Source: Mucilaginibacter sp. (GTDB lineage: Bacteria > Bacteroidota > Bacteroidia > Sphingobacteriales > Sphingobacteriaceae). Taken from it: DNA of 40,022 nt. This document shows positions 1-8,068 of this stretch, one piece after another (the first letter of the stretch is position 1; each line of letters starts with the position of its first letter). The translations under genes were made by a program, and so were the position numbers. The stretch is from contig NZ_JAQBOC010000064.1 of assembly GCF_028288225.1 (NCBI RefSeq), positions 1 to 40,022 on the forward strand. Direction: 5' to 3'. The notes below the pieces were generated by a model. The model searched no databases. It saw nothing but the letters and a program-made list of their open reading frames with translations, and had not been told where the DNA came from.

Positions 1-942
1 TATAAACGCAGCTATACTATACCCGGCAGCCTGGTAAAAACCGGCGAAAATACCATAGCCATACGCGTTTTTGATAATGGCGGCCTTGGCGGTATAAATA
101 AGGGCCCATTGCAATTGTCGTTGGCAACGGATACCACCGGTCAAATTGATCTGGCCGGAAATTGGGTTTACCACAAGGCCAATGTGCTTACGCTATTGCC
201 GCAACCGCCTTCACTGTCAAACAGCCCTAACCGGCCAACGCTTATTTATAATGCTATGATAAACCCCATTTTACCCTATACTATAAAAGGGGTAATATGG
301 TACCAGGGCGAAAGTAACGCCGACAGGGCCACGCAATACCGCCAGCTTTTCCCGCTGTTAATTAATGATTGGCGGCAGAAATGGGGCGAAGGCAATTTCC
401 CGTTTTATTTTGTGCAGATAGCCAACTATAACGCCACTGACCAGCCGCCCGCTGCCGACTGGCCAGCCATGCGCGATGCCCAGCTAAGCACGCTTAGCCT
501 GCCTAATACAGGCATGGCGGTAGCCATTGATATTGGCGACGCCAACCGTATACACCCGCAAAACAAGCAGGAAGTTGGCCGCAGGCTGGCATTAATAGCA
601 CGCGCAAAAACCTACGGCGAAAATATCTTTTACTCGGGACCAATTTATAAATCGCAGGTGATTAAGGGCAATAGAATTGAACTGGAATTTACCCATGCAG
701 ATCATGGCCTGCTTGCCAAGGGCGATACGTTGAAAGGATTTACCATATCGGGTGCTGATAAAAAATTCTATCCCGCCCGGGCTATCATATCCGGTAATAA
801 AGTAGTGGTGACCAGCGGCACTGTTGCCAATCCTATTGCAGTGCGGTACGCCTGGGCAAATAACCCGGTTTGTAATTTATATAACGATGCAAATTTACCG
901 GCCTCACCATTCCGTACAGATGATTGGTATGAGATCAGGTAA
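1..942 (+). CDS. Sialate O-acetylesterase, C-terminal part (5' end outside window)
   Basis: The reading frame is open from the first base of the window (in-frame codons read YKRSYTIPG...) and stops with TAA at 940-942, so about 313 codons of a longer gene are present and the true start lies upstream. The sequence matches the SASA-type SGNH esterases that remove O-acetyl groups from sialic acids and other glycans. Visible landmarks are VIWYQGESNADRATQY followed by LINDWRQKWG, the PFYFVQIANY strand, and DIGDANRIHPQNKQ, which carries the His-Pro block expected to hold the catalytic His. The N-terminal part with the nucleophile Ser is not visible. Such enzymes are usually exported in Bacteroidota. 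It is on the opposite strand from its neighbour and has no evident link with the peptide cluster. The family call is firm; the exact substrate is not known. Confidence 0.88.
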   Translation, partial: YKRSYTIPGSLVKTGENTIAIRVFDNGGLGGINKGPLQLSLATDTTGQIDLAGNWVYHKANVLTLLPQPPSLSNSPNRPTLIYNAMINPILPYTIKGVIWYQGESNADRATQYRQLFPLLINDWRQKWGEGNFPFYFVQIANYNATDQPPAADWPAMRDAQLSTLSLPNTGMAVAIDIGDANRIHPQNKQEVGRRLALIARAKTYGENIFYSGPIYKSQVIKGNRIELEFTHADHGLLAKGDTLKGFTISGADKKFYPARAIISGNKVVVTSGTVANPIAVRYAWANNPVCNLYNDANLPASPFRTDDWYEIR

Positions 943-1127
943 ATAAACTTACTGGCTCGGTGCATCCGGTAAGAGCAGGATTTGTGGGCGCTGGCCATGA
1001 CTTTACTGCTAATAGAATATTGCCTGTAAGATGACAAAAGAAGGCCGTATCATAATTCAATGATGCAAACCTCTTTATTGCAGGCAAAGTGTTTGTTTTA
1101 ATGCTTGATCTCTTTTAACTATAAAAA

Positions 1128-1943
1128 TTATTGTCCGTTGTTTAAAATAATTGGAGTGGAGTTACCTCGCGGAACAACAACGGTTTTAGCATTGGGAGAC
1201 AAAGAGAGGTTTTGCAATGCTTCAATTTGTCTCAATTGCAGATAGCCTGGTGTTAACCCCGGATTAACAAGTGCCTGTGAGCTTCTTGTAGCATCAGCAT
1301 CTATTATTTTAATTTGCCGCTCCTTTTGGGCAATAATAATTTTGTAATTATAGGCTATTGACAATTGCTCCTGCCGCAATTTGTATTCAATGGCGTCAAC
1401 AACTTTTGGCGGCAGCTTAATATTTGATATTACCAGCTCGCCCAGGAAGACATTCCCTTGGTTAAGCCTGCGCCTTGCAATTTCCTGCGCAACCTGCCTG
1501 ATAGAATCAATGCTTAAAGAATATACCTGTTCTGGCGTAAAATGTGAAATTACCTCGCTTGTACTTGAAACTATCAGGGGATCTATAAATACCTTATCAT
1601 AATCAAGCCCGTATCGCCTGAAAATAACAGGCAAACTGTCAATTATAGGCCTATACCTGTAATTAACACGCATCGTAACTGTAACTCCGTTTTGAACCAT
1701 TATGTGCATGGTATCTTCAACCATCTGCTCCCTGGTATTAAAACTGTAAACAGTGTTCCATGGGGCGGTAAAATATATACCCTCGCCATACACCTTGTGC
1801 ATGTTTACGCCCCCGGAAAATGGCCTGAACACAATTGAAGATGTTGCGGGCCCGTTCACCATTATAAAGCGATCTAAAAAAATCACCAGCAATAGCAGCG
1901 AAGCAAGCAGTGTAATTAAAATATTTATTTTTCTCTGACTCAC
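1128..1943 (-). CDS. SPFH/prohibitin-family membrane-anchored protein
   Basis: This 271-residue protein has a short basic N-terminus, one hydrophobic anchor (about residues 8-28), then an SPFH (prohibitin/stomatin) domain. The segment GEGIYFTAPWNTVYSFNTR is the characteristic early SPFH strand region. FTPEQVYSLSIDSIRQ and the IARRRLNQGNVFLGELVISN stretch fit the middle of the domain, followed by a charged helix (about 185-245) expected to drive oligomerisation. Members form large membrane-associated rings and are linked to membrane organisation and protease control. The start used is GTG at 1943, 18 bp after the stop of the upstream ABC exporter on the same strand, so the two may be co-transcribed. 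A role in the peptide pathway is only a guess from this position. The family call is good and the function is open. Confidence 0.85.
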   Translation of the reverse strand: MSQRKINILITLLASLLLLVIFLDRFIMVNGPATSSIVFRPFSGGVNMHKVYGEGIYFTAPWNTVYSFNTREQMVEDTMHIMVQNGVTVTMRVNYRYRPIIDSLPVIFRRYGLDYDKVFIDPLIVSSTSEVISHFTPEQVYSLSIDSIRQVAQEIARRRLNQGNVFLGELVISNIKLPPKVVDAIEYKLRQEQLSIAYNYKIIIAQKERQIKIIDADATRSSQALVNPGLTPGYLQLRQIEALQNLSLSPNAKTVVVPRGNSTPIILNNGQ

Positions 1944-1961
1944 GGCTTTAAATTAATTGTC

Positions 1962-3599
1962 TTACTTATATTCTTTGAACGTACCATAGTCCATTTTGTA
2001 AATCCTATCCGCTTTATTGAAATAATGATCATCGTGGGTTATGGCGATTATTGTTTTACCCAATTTTTTAAAATCGTAAATTAATTCGTTATAAAAATAC
2101 TTTCTGAACTCAGGGTCCTGATCGGCAGCCCATTCGTCAAAAACAAGAATACTCTTGTTTTCTAAAATTACTGAAATCATAGCCAATCTTTTTCGCTGCC
2201 CGGTTGAAAGGTTTGTATTGGTAAAAGCACCATCTTTAAAGCCTGTTTTTTCAGACAGTTGCATTTGCTTCAACAACTTAAGCACTTTTGAGCTTTCAAG
2301 GTTTTTTATTCCATACATTTCTGAAAAAAGGAAAAAATCGGAAAAAATAACACCAAACAATTCCCTGTATTCCTGTATATTTTCCGGTATTACATCCACA
2401 TCATCAACAAGTATTTCGCCCGCATCAGGCCTGTACAAGCCTGTTAACAGTTTAACAAGTGTTGATTTACCGCTACCGTTGCCACCAATAATGAAGATAA
2501 TTTCACCTCTTTTTACTTCAAAATTGATTGGTCCGATACTAAACTGGTCTTTCCCGCTTTTATCACGATAACTAAAGTACAGGTCGTCAAATTTAAGTTT
2601 TTCAAAATTGTTAAATATGCCGCCAAGTTCAGGATCGTCAAGAACGCCGAGGGTATTTTCTTTTAAGCGTTGTTCAAGGTTTGTAAGATTATTCACAGCA
2701 ACCGTTGCTTTATTAAGCACCTCAAAAGTGCCTACAGCATCGCCAAGGGGCATAATAATAAACAGGATAGTAGCTGTTATTTTTGCAACATCTGTTAATA
2801 CTGCCTGGTCTAAAACGGGGATAACAAAAACCATAGTACCCAGCAAAATGTAGAAAAACGCTTGTGCAAAAACAAAATAGAACGACATTTTTGAGGAAGT
2901 GATAATTTTCTTATCCTTCAGCATCTTCGCTATAACCTGGATCCTGCCTAAAAAAAGATCAAATTTCTTTTGCTGATGGATTTTGATTTCTTTAAAACCA
3001 CCGGTTACCTCATTTATTTTCTCGAAATAAACAGTTTCCAATGCTACCGCCTCGCCTATTTCGCCTTGTATTTTATTACTGCTAAAAAAATAGTTAGAGA
3101 TAGCTAAACCCAGCATAACTATAGCAATAACAAATGCGGTAAGGTTTATAAAGCCTAAATAAATAACAGCAAAAAACACCAGTACTGCAGCCTGCACACC
3201 ATTGGCAATTGAAGTAGCCGAGTTACTTATTTCATTGGTGTCTTTTGTTAGTCGGGTATAAATTTCTGCACGTCCAAGTGCTTCAAATTCGGGGAGTTCA
3301 GTATTCATCAAATACTTTACAATACGTTCCCTTACCCTGAATACTATTGTTTCGACAAGAACGGCAGTTAATTTTAATGCCCTGTTTTTTGTTATTACAA
3401 AAATTAAAAAGATAAGGATGAAAATTACTATAAATTTATAGTTAAAGTCTCCATGAACGATTTTGGAGGTTGAATAATTTATTACAGCTAACAACAATGC
3501 ATTTGATAACCCGGATATGAGGGTCATTGCCAGAATGTTTTTATAAGAATTATCCCTTGATTCCTTTTTAATAAAGTCAATTAGAAGATTTACATTCAT
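1962..3599 (-). CDS. Cyclic-peptide-type ABC exporter (SyrD/PvdE-like), fused membrane and ATPase domains
   Basis: This 545-residue half-transporter has a membrane domain of about six helices (residues about 22-300; clear segments at 25-45, 56-70, 137-170 and 245-290) fused to an ATPase domain. Walker A is GGNGSGKSTL (372-381), the signature is LSTGQ (464-468), Walker B is ILVFDEW (484-490) and the switch His is in ITHDDH (about 522). The Walker B continuation DEWAADQDPEFRKYFY is the hallmark of the cyclic-peptide exporter family that includes SyrD and PvdE, which move lipopeptides or siderophore precursors across the inner membrane. It lies about 1.2 kb beyond the 3' end of the NRPS operon, on the same strand but separated by two plus-strand genes, and heads a pair with the SPFH gene. 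It is the best export candidate for the cluster product, by family and position only. Confidence 0.9.
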   Translation of the reverse strand: MNVNLLIDFIKKESRDNSYKNILAMTLISGLSNALLLAVINYSTSKIVHGDFNYKFIVIFILIFLIFVITKNRALKLTAVLVETIVFRVRERIVKYLMNTELPEFEALGRAEIYTRLTKDTNEISNSATSIANGVQAAVLVFFAVIYLGFINLTAFVIAIVMLGLAISNYFFSSNKIQGEIGEAVALETVYFEKINEVTGGFKEIKIHQQKKFDLFLGRIQVIAKMLKDKKIITSSKMSFYFVFAQAFFYILLGTMVFVIPVLDQAVLTDVAKITATILFIIMPLGDAVGTFEVLNKATVAVNNLTNLEQRLKENTLGVLDDPELGGIFNNFEKLKFDDLYFSYRDKSGKDQFSIGPINFEVKRGEIIFIIGGNGSGKSTLVKLLTGLYRPDAGEILVDDVDVIPENIQEYRELFGVIFSDFFLFSEMYGIKNLESSKVLKLLKQMQLSEKTGFKDGAFTNTNLSTGQRKRLAMISVILENKSILVFDEWAADQDPEFRKYFYNELIYDFKKLGKTIIAITHDDHYFNKADRIYKMDYGTFKEYK

Positions 3600-3773
3600 G
3601 TGCTTTTACCAGGTGTAGGATTTTGTGATAAATCAATTTCTATGTTTAGGAAATATGGGATGCAAGATATAAAAACTACATCATAAATCCACTTACTATT
3701 TTAACTTTATGGCTATATTTTTTTTGCAGATTTTCTTAAGAATTAAGTAAATTATACTTTTCAAATTTTTACT

Positions 3774-3792
3774 ATCTTATTGAAAATAAGAT
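3774..3792. repeat. Perfect 8-bp inverted repeat with GAA loop
   Basis: ATCTTATT, loop GAA, AATAAGAT form a perfect stem that is AT-rich and followed on the plus strand by TATTTTTAT. It sits 21 bases before the start of the small membrane protein gene and within the 214-base divergent intergenic region. It could be an operator palindrome or a weak terminator-like hairpin. The arms are read directly; the role is not known. Confidence 0.45.
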
Positions 3793-3813
3793 TATTTTTA
3801 TAAAAAATTAGCT

Positions 3814-4005
3814 ATGATACTTGAATTTGTAATTCCGTATTTGATACTTGCAGCCATTACCGGGCTTTTTGGTATTCGTACCAGGATAGGTTTCTGGGGT
3901 GTTTTTTTTCTCAGTATTATCTTTTCCCCAATAATTACACTCCTCTTTTTGTTCCTGCTTAAGGATAAGCCAAAGAAGAACCCTTTTGAAGCCAAACTCG
4001 ACTAA
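3814..4005 (+). CDS. Small two-helix membrane protein, unknown function
   Basis: This 63-residue protein starts at ATG 3814. It contains two strongly hydrophobic segments (about residues 2-21 and 27-49) separated by a short basic turn (RTRIG), and ends in a charged tail (KDKPKKNPFEAKLD). That pattern is typical of small inner-membrane proteins common in Bacteroidota and often left as hypothetical. The antisense frame over the same bases (3798-3995) is a less likely gene, because the plus-strand product has a coherent membrane topology and lies in the same direction as the next gene. It is divergent from the ABC exporter. No function can be assigned; a role as accessory to the neighbouring membrane proteins would be pure speculation. 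Confidence 0.6.
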   Translation: MILEFVIPYLILAAITGLFGIRTRIGFWGVFFLSIIFSPIITLLFLFLLKDKPKKNPFEAKLD

Positions 4006-4101
4006 CTAAACTACTGCATTTCAATATTTTAACCCTAACACCTTTCACAACCTTTTAAACCATACATATTGGTATAATACTATTAATTACATTAGTTTTC
4101 C

Positions 4102-4133
4102 TTTGGTTAAGGTATGCTACAGGTTTATATTTG
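4102..4133 (+). promoter_or_regulatory. Bacteroidota-type promoter for the DUF697 gene
   Basis: TTTG at 4102-4105 and TATATTTG at 4126-4133 are separated by 20 bases. This matches the primary sigma factor consensus of Bacteroidota (TTTG, 19-21 bases, TAnnTTTG) exactly. Transcription would start near 4140, giving a leader of about 20 bases before the ATG at 4160. No GGAGG-like ribosome binding site is seen; the leader is A-rich (CCAAAAAAACAATCACG), which is usual in this phylum. Confidence 0.75.
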
Positions 4134-4159
4134 TTTGAACCAAAAAAACAATCACGAAT

Positions 4160-4738
4160 ATGAATTTAACAACCCTTAAAACAGAATTAGAGCATGGCGA
4201 CAGCCTGCAGCAAATAGCATCAGAAGCAGTAGTAAGAAACTACATGATGTGGACAGGCGCCGCCGGCATTATCCCCTTACCTATTATTGACACCGCCGCT
4301 ATTACCGCAATTCAACTGGCTATGTTGAATAAGATAGGCGATATCTACAAACAAGAATTTTCAGCAAACTGGGGCAAATCAGTTATCGGCGCCCTTGTTG
4401 GAGGCTATGCTTCAACATCTCTTGGGCTTGGCCTTGGAATGAACATTGTTCGTGCTATACCATTTGTTGGCAGTATTGCAAGCCTGATTGTGCTTCCGGG
4501 TTTTGCGGCAGCTACTACCTGGGCTTTAGGCCAGGTGTTTATTCTTCACTTTGAATCAGGGGGCACCATTCTTGATTTCGATCCGGTTGCTGTAAAAGAT
4601 CATTATATAGCACTGGTTAAAAAAGGCCATACTGTAGTATCAGAAGTAGCAAAAAATTCTGACTCTAAAGAAGTTAAAGAGGTTGCCAAAGAAATAAAGG
4701 AAGCTAAAGATCTGGGCAGCACAAAATCAAAAGAATAA
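4160..4738 (+). CDS. DUF697/YcjF-like membrane-associated protein
   Basis: This 192-residue protein shows the pattern GIIPLPIIDTAAITAIQLAM (about residues 36-55) followed by LNKIGDIYKQ. The G-x-x-P-x-P-x-x-D...Q core is characteristic of the DUF697 family. A glycine-rich, probably membrane-inserting region follows (about 73-130: KSVIGALVGGYASTSLGLGL and AIPFVGSIASLIVLPGFAAA), then a lysine- and glutamate-rich C-terminal tail (about 155-192) likely to be helical. Members of this family are found alone or behind GTPase domains and their biochemical role is unclear. The gene has its own promoter at 4102-4133 and a hairpin terminator at 4773-4807, so it appears to be a single-gene unit converging on the NRPS operon. 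No direct link with peptide synthesis is visible. Confidence 0.75.
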   Translation: MNLTTLKTELEHGDSLQQIASEAVVRNYMMWTGAAGIIPLPIIDTAAITAIQLAMLNKIGDIYKQEFSANWGKSVIGALVGGYASTSLGLGLGMNIVRAIPFVGSIASLIVLPGFAAATTWALGQVFILHFESGGTILDFDPVAVKDHYIALVKKGHTVVSEVAKNSDSKEVKEVAKEIKEAKDLGSTKSKE

Positions 4739-4772
4739 TATACGTTTACTATTGACTGACCAATTATAAATG

Positions 4773-4807
4773 AATGGTTGCTTTTTTTATTAAGGCAGCC
4801 ATTTTTT
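4773..4807. terminator. Hairpin terminator between convergent genes
   Basis: AATGGTTGC (4773-4781) pairs with GCAGCCATT (4795-4803) as a 9-bp stem with one G-U pair and a 13-base loop, followed by a run of T to 4807. It lies 35 bases after the stop of the DUF697 gene. It fits a rho-independent terminator for the plus strand and may also stop the NRPS operon transcript arriving from the other side, although the T tract in that direction is weak. Confidence 0.6.
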
Positions 4808-4850
4808 GTTTGGTAAAATAGCAGACAGGAACCGCTTATCACGTAAAGGA

Positions 4851-5609
4851 TTATGCCAGGCGTTCATATATGCCCGAAAATGCTTCTGCGGTTGTATTTG
4901 TAAACAGGTCAATAATTAATTCCGAAAATGCTGCTGGGAACTGGCTCATAAAAAAATGATGTCCCTCCATCTGATAAAACTCAATTTGGGCAGTGGTTTC
5001 AAACTGCCAGCTATCAATATCCTTTTGCAATATATTATCCTGCATACCATTAATTATAGCTAATGGTATAGTCAATTTTTCAGTGTAATGTGATGTATAG
5101 TTTTCATACAAAACCAAGTCATTACGTAAAATAGGTAATATATAATCCATCAATTCGGTATCTGCTATAATCTCTTTCGACAAAGAGCCTATACTTTCAA
5201 AATAAGCTGTAAGTTGAGGTGCAGTTAATGATGAGCGAATTTTTTTTATAGTTTGCTGCGGGCCGCCATGTCCGGAAAAGATTGCCACTTCCGGGCTTTG
5301 CAAGTCATCTCTTTTATTTATTGCATGAATAAAAGCAAGACCAATTACAGAACCTATACTATGACCATAAACAACTATTTTATTGGGCTTTATTTCATTA
5401 ACTATAGTTTGATATTGCAACAGTAAGTCCACAATTAAATTATCCATTTGCGTTACTAAAGCATCTGCCGCCTTTTTACCTCTGCCTGGATATTCTAAAG
5501 TTTCAAGGTGAATATTACTATTCATTAGCAACTTTTTCAGGAAATTATAGCTGTAGCTATTGCCGCCGGCAAAGGGAAAAGCTATTAGTAAAGTCTTTTT
5601 GTTAGTCAT
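4851..5609 (-). CDS. Type II thioesterase (editing thioesterase of the NRPS/PKS line)
   Basis: This 252-residue alpha/beta hydrolase belongs to the external thioesterases that clear wrongly primed or stalled acyl groups from carrier proteins. The start LIAFPFAGGNSYSY and LEYPGRGKK are typical of the family. The nucleophile is Ser84 in YGHSIGS, the acid is probably Asp191 in NGMQDN, and the His is His217 in MEGHHFF. Length is normal. It is the last gene of the minus-strand run, 26 bp after the MerR-like gene, so it is probably expressed with the synthetases. An acyl-chain-releasing role in the product pathway is possible but less likely, because the last NRPS already carries its own thioesterase domain. 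I am confident in the family and in its association with the cluster. Confidence 0.92.
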   Translation of the reverse strand: MTNKKTLLIAFPFAGGNSYSYNFLKKLLMNSNIHLETLEYPGRGKKAADALVTQMDNLIVDLLLQYQTIVNEIKPNKIVVYGHSIGSVIGLAFIHAINKRDDLQSPEVAIFSGHGGPQQTIKKIRSSLTAPQLTAYFESIGSLSKEIIADTELMDYILPILRNDLVLYENYTSHYTEKLTIPLAIINGMQDNILQKDIDSWQFETTAQIEFYQMEGHHFFMSQFPAAFSELIIDLFTNTTAEAFSGIYERLA

Positions 5610-5635
5610 TCTTTTGTTTTATAAAACGGCTATTT

Positions 5636-6421
5636 TTATTCATCGTAAATAATCTCTTCAAATTTAAAGGTCAGTATGAGCCTGATGGAGGCATTTACAA
5701 ATTCGTCATAGTTTTTAAACAATTGTTTATGTACCTGTATATTTTCGCAATCGTTCAGTTGAAAAGTCAGCTGATTTAATTCCTTGTTTCTAAGCCTTGT
5801 CAATATGGTTAAAAAAGAGCCGTCAATAATTCTTGAACTCTCAATTATCTCAAGCTTCACATTAAGTAAATATTTTATAATGATGTCTGTTAACGACACC
5901 GACACAAAATTACTGAAGAGGAACTTACTGAGGTCAATACCTGAGTTTTCTTCTTTAACTTGCTGCTCATTATAGATATAAAAACCGCCCGCTTTGTTGC
6001 ATAACAATGCAATATGATTTTTATTATATAGTATTTCGGCAAGTAACAATACCAGCCTGTTAAGATTGGTATTTGTTAAAAACACGCGTGCTTCTAAACG
6101 CTTTATTGCAAATATGCTTTCGTCATCAATATTTTCACTTAAAAAGGCTTTGAGCTTCTGGATCTTTTTTAGCGGAAAGCCAAGCTGCCTTAATTCAAAA
6201 ACTATATTTAACCAAATAAAATCAACGAATGAAAATTTATGCCAGTCACGGCTGTTTTTTCTTCCTGTAAGCATCAGGCCGTTTGCTTCCCAATTGTTAA
6301 TTGTGCGGTATGAAATGCAAAGGTCATTAACCGTAAGCGAAGGCTTAAAAATATCGTCGCAAATGCCAAATGCGTTAAATATATTTTCAATATTGTTTTT
6401 TAAGAATACTTCTCCAAACAT
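5636..6421 (-). CDS. MerR-like transcriptional regulator with unfamiliar C-terminal domain
   Basis: This 261-residue protein carries a MerR-type winged-helix reading head at about residues 29-95. SYRTINNWEANGLM fits the recognition helix and turn, KFSFVDFIWLNIVFELRQLG fits the second helix pair with the usual F/Y-x-D/F pattern, and FPLKKIQKLKAFL matches the typical R-x-x-G-F/V-x-L-x-x-I ending. The remaining 165 residues are mostly helical and do not match a known effector domain that I can recognise. It sits between the CmlA-like hydroxylase (16 bp) and the type II thioesterase (26 bp), so it is part of the operon and is a good candidate for autoregulation or sensing of the product. No operator could be identified, because the operon promoter is likely outside the window. 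The HTH call is moderate; a ligand is unknown. Confidence 0.6.
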   Translation of the reverse strand: MFGEVFLKNNIENIFNAFGICDDIFKPSLTVNDLCISYRTINNWEANGLMLTGRKNSRDWHKFSFVDFIWLNIVFELRQLGFPLKKIQKLKAFLSENIDDESIFAIKRLEARVFLTNTNLNRLVLLLAEILYNKNHIALLCNKAGGFYIYNEQQVKEENSGIDLSKFLFSNFVSVSLTDIIIKYLLNVKLEIIESSRIIDGSFLTILTRLRNKELNQLTFQLNDCENIQVHKQLFKNYDEFVNASIRLILTFKFEEIIYDE

Positions 6422-6437
6422 ATATCCATATTTAAAA

Positions 6438-8048
6438 TCAAACTAAAACCGGTTTCGTTTTGTAAAGGATCTCTTTTTCCCCGAAAAGCCTTTCTGCCCT
6501 TATACCCCTGCTTTTACAGGTATTCAATAATTCATTTGAAGCAATAATGGGATTTGATTCATCGGTATATTCATAAGCCATAATATATTTTAGCCAGGGC
6601 TCCATACCCATAGCATAAACATATACTTCATTAAAATTAAACCTGTTCACAATATCAACGCCTCGCTGGTAGTTGGAACCCGCCAAACGCCGCGAGTGGT
6701 CTTTATCACGCGGAAGGTCTTCTGAAAGCAGGGGGCCATAAAGCCAGGTCATTGGAGCACCGTCGCACTCCATGCCTAAAAATAGCACGTCAATATCTCC
6801 GGTTATTTCATGTATCAGCCTGTACATGTTAGGCTCGATGTTACACGAATCAGCAGCAAAAAGTATTTTTTTATTATTTATTTCAACCAGATGAGCTAGC
6901 TTGGTACGCACATCCAGGTCGCAATGCTCGCCAAGGAACGGAATACCGGTAATGTTAAGCCCGTTCATTTTAAGAGTCTGCATTTCTTTTAATTCAATAA
7001 TGTTTGTAAACCCTATATTTTCCAGGATAAGGCTTAGGTTCGGATCCTGCAATGAACCTCCTCCCCCGCCGGGAATTACAATATGCTTTATCCGGTGCCT
7101 AAGTTTTAACAACGATTCGAGCAATACATGGTCCTGGTGGTTATGGGTGATCAGCACATAGTCAATTACATCGGGCAAATCATTATAAGTATACCTGGAA
7201 ACCTCGGCATCATAGCCATAGCTTACCACCGGGTCGGCAAGGATGGATAAGTCTGCCGTTTCCAGCAACAGGCAGGCATGGCCAAAATATCTTAATCTTG
7301 CGCCTTCACCTGTATACTTTTCATAAGGCTCAGGCTCCTGTTCAGTAAAAAACGACCGAAACAGTTCTTGCTGCTCAGGCATGATATCCAACCTGCTGCA
7401 TATCTGTTCAAAAGACCCGGGCACTCTGTTCATCATAAAAAACTCATCCAACACTTTATCCCTAAAGGGCAAGTTGATGCTTATTTTACCAGCATCGCCA
7501 AGCACCGGCGTGCTAAGCACAAACGGGCGATGATCGCTATCAATTAATGACAATGAAACAGATTGAAAAGCTTCGTTGTAGTATTTGCTGCGATAAAGAA
7601 GGGGCTCGATAAACCTGAAACCGGGAGCATTTGAAAGATCATAAAAAAGTTCTACATAGCCCCGAAGAACATCCGGAACCTTTTCGTACAATAATTCAAT
7701 AGAATAGCCTTTTGCTTCCTGTTTCAGCATCCGGGTAAGTTCCTTTATGGCTTTGGAAAGGGTTACCATGTATCCCTGCTCTTCAAGGGTTGATCTGAGC
7801 AGTGTTTTTACTTCGTCAAGGCGTTTTCCGCCGTAGTCCATAAACGGGCCGCCTGTCATTTTAGGATCTTTGCATGCGGCTGCGTGGATCATTGGCGCCT
7901 GTACGTATGATTGCATTATTTTAACATGCCGTCCTTCAATATTCATTGCAGCAGTAGCCGGGGCAATTAAATACGCCCATGCATACCATCCCTGAAACAA
8001 GGGCTGCGCAATCACGTTCGACCGGAGATATAATTCCTGGGATTTCAT
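6438..8048 (-). CDS. CmlA-like MBL-fold diiron beta-hydroxylase acting on carrier-bound amino acid
   Basis: This 536-residue protein has an unusual N-terminal domain of about 245 residues and a C-terminal metallo-beta-lactamase fold (about 248-536). The metal motif is THNHQDH with H302, H304, D306 and H307. Further likely ligands are E374/H375 in FLGEHCDL and D400 in FAADSCN. The length and two-domain layout fit CmlA, the nonheme diiron oxygenase of chloramphenicol synthesis, which hydroxylates the beta carbon of p-aminophenylalanine on its NRPS. From memory, the CmlA ligands H305, H307, D309, H310, E377 and D403 lie at a constant offset of three from these residues. FrsH of FR900359 synthesis is a relative that hydroxylates leucine. 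The NRPS operon context agrees. Its target is probably one of the aminoacyl-PCPs encoded next to it; which one is not visible. The alternative is a lactonase-type hydrolase (UlaG-like), which would not explain the large N-terminal domain. Confidence 0.78.
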   Translation of the reverse strand: MKSQELYLRSNVIAQPLFQGWYAWAYLIAPATAAMNIEGRHVKIMQSYVQAPMIHAAACKDPKMTGGPFMDYGGKRLDEVKTLLRSTLEEQGYMVTLSKAIKELTRMLKQEAKGYSIELLYEKVPDVLRGYVELFYDLSNAPGFRFIEPLLYRSKYYNEAFQSVSLSLIDSDHRPFVLSTPVLGDAGKISINLPFRDKVLDEFFMMNRVPGSFEQICSRLDIMPEQQELFRSFFTEQEPEPYEKYTGEGARLRYFGHACLLLETADLSILADPVVSYGYDAEVSRYTYNDLPDVIDYVLITHNHQDHVLLESLLKLRHRIKHIVIPGGGGGSLQDPNLSLILENIGFTNIIELKEMQTLKMNGLNITGIPFLGEHCDLDVRTKLAHLVEINNKKILFAADSCNIEPNMYRLIHEITGDIDVLFLGMECDGAPMTWLYGPLLSEDLPRDKDHSRRLAGSNYQRGVDIVNRFNFNEVYVYAMGMEPWLKYIMAYEYTDESNPIIASNELLNTCKSRGIRAERLFGEKEILYKTKPVLV

Positions 8049-8068
8049 TTTATATGTTTTTTTAACAG

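Noticed and set aside
768..1037. Minus-strand open frame across the 3' end of the esterase gene
   Set aside because: It overlaps the esterase coding region, has no recognisable domain, and the esterase frame is clearly the real one.
1020..1087. Inverted repeat TTGCCTG/CAGGCAA between the esterase and the SPFH gene
   Set aside because: The arms are 7 bp and 54 bases apart with no T tract, so a terminator is not supported; it may be chance.
3798..3995. Minus-strand 65-codon frame opposite the small membrane protein
   Set aside because: The plus-strand frame has a clear two-helix topology and an ATG start; the antisense frame has no such coherence.
4603..4842. Minus-strand 79-codon frame overlapping the end of the DUF697 gene and the terminator
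   Set aside because: It is antisense to a better supported gene and spans the terminator hairpin; no domain is seen.
6438..8048. Ordinary MBL hydrolase such as a UlaG-type lactonase
   Set aside because: The length of 536 residues, the extra N-terminal domain, the ligand spacing and the NRPS context fit CmlA better.
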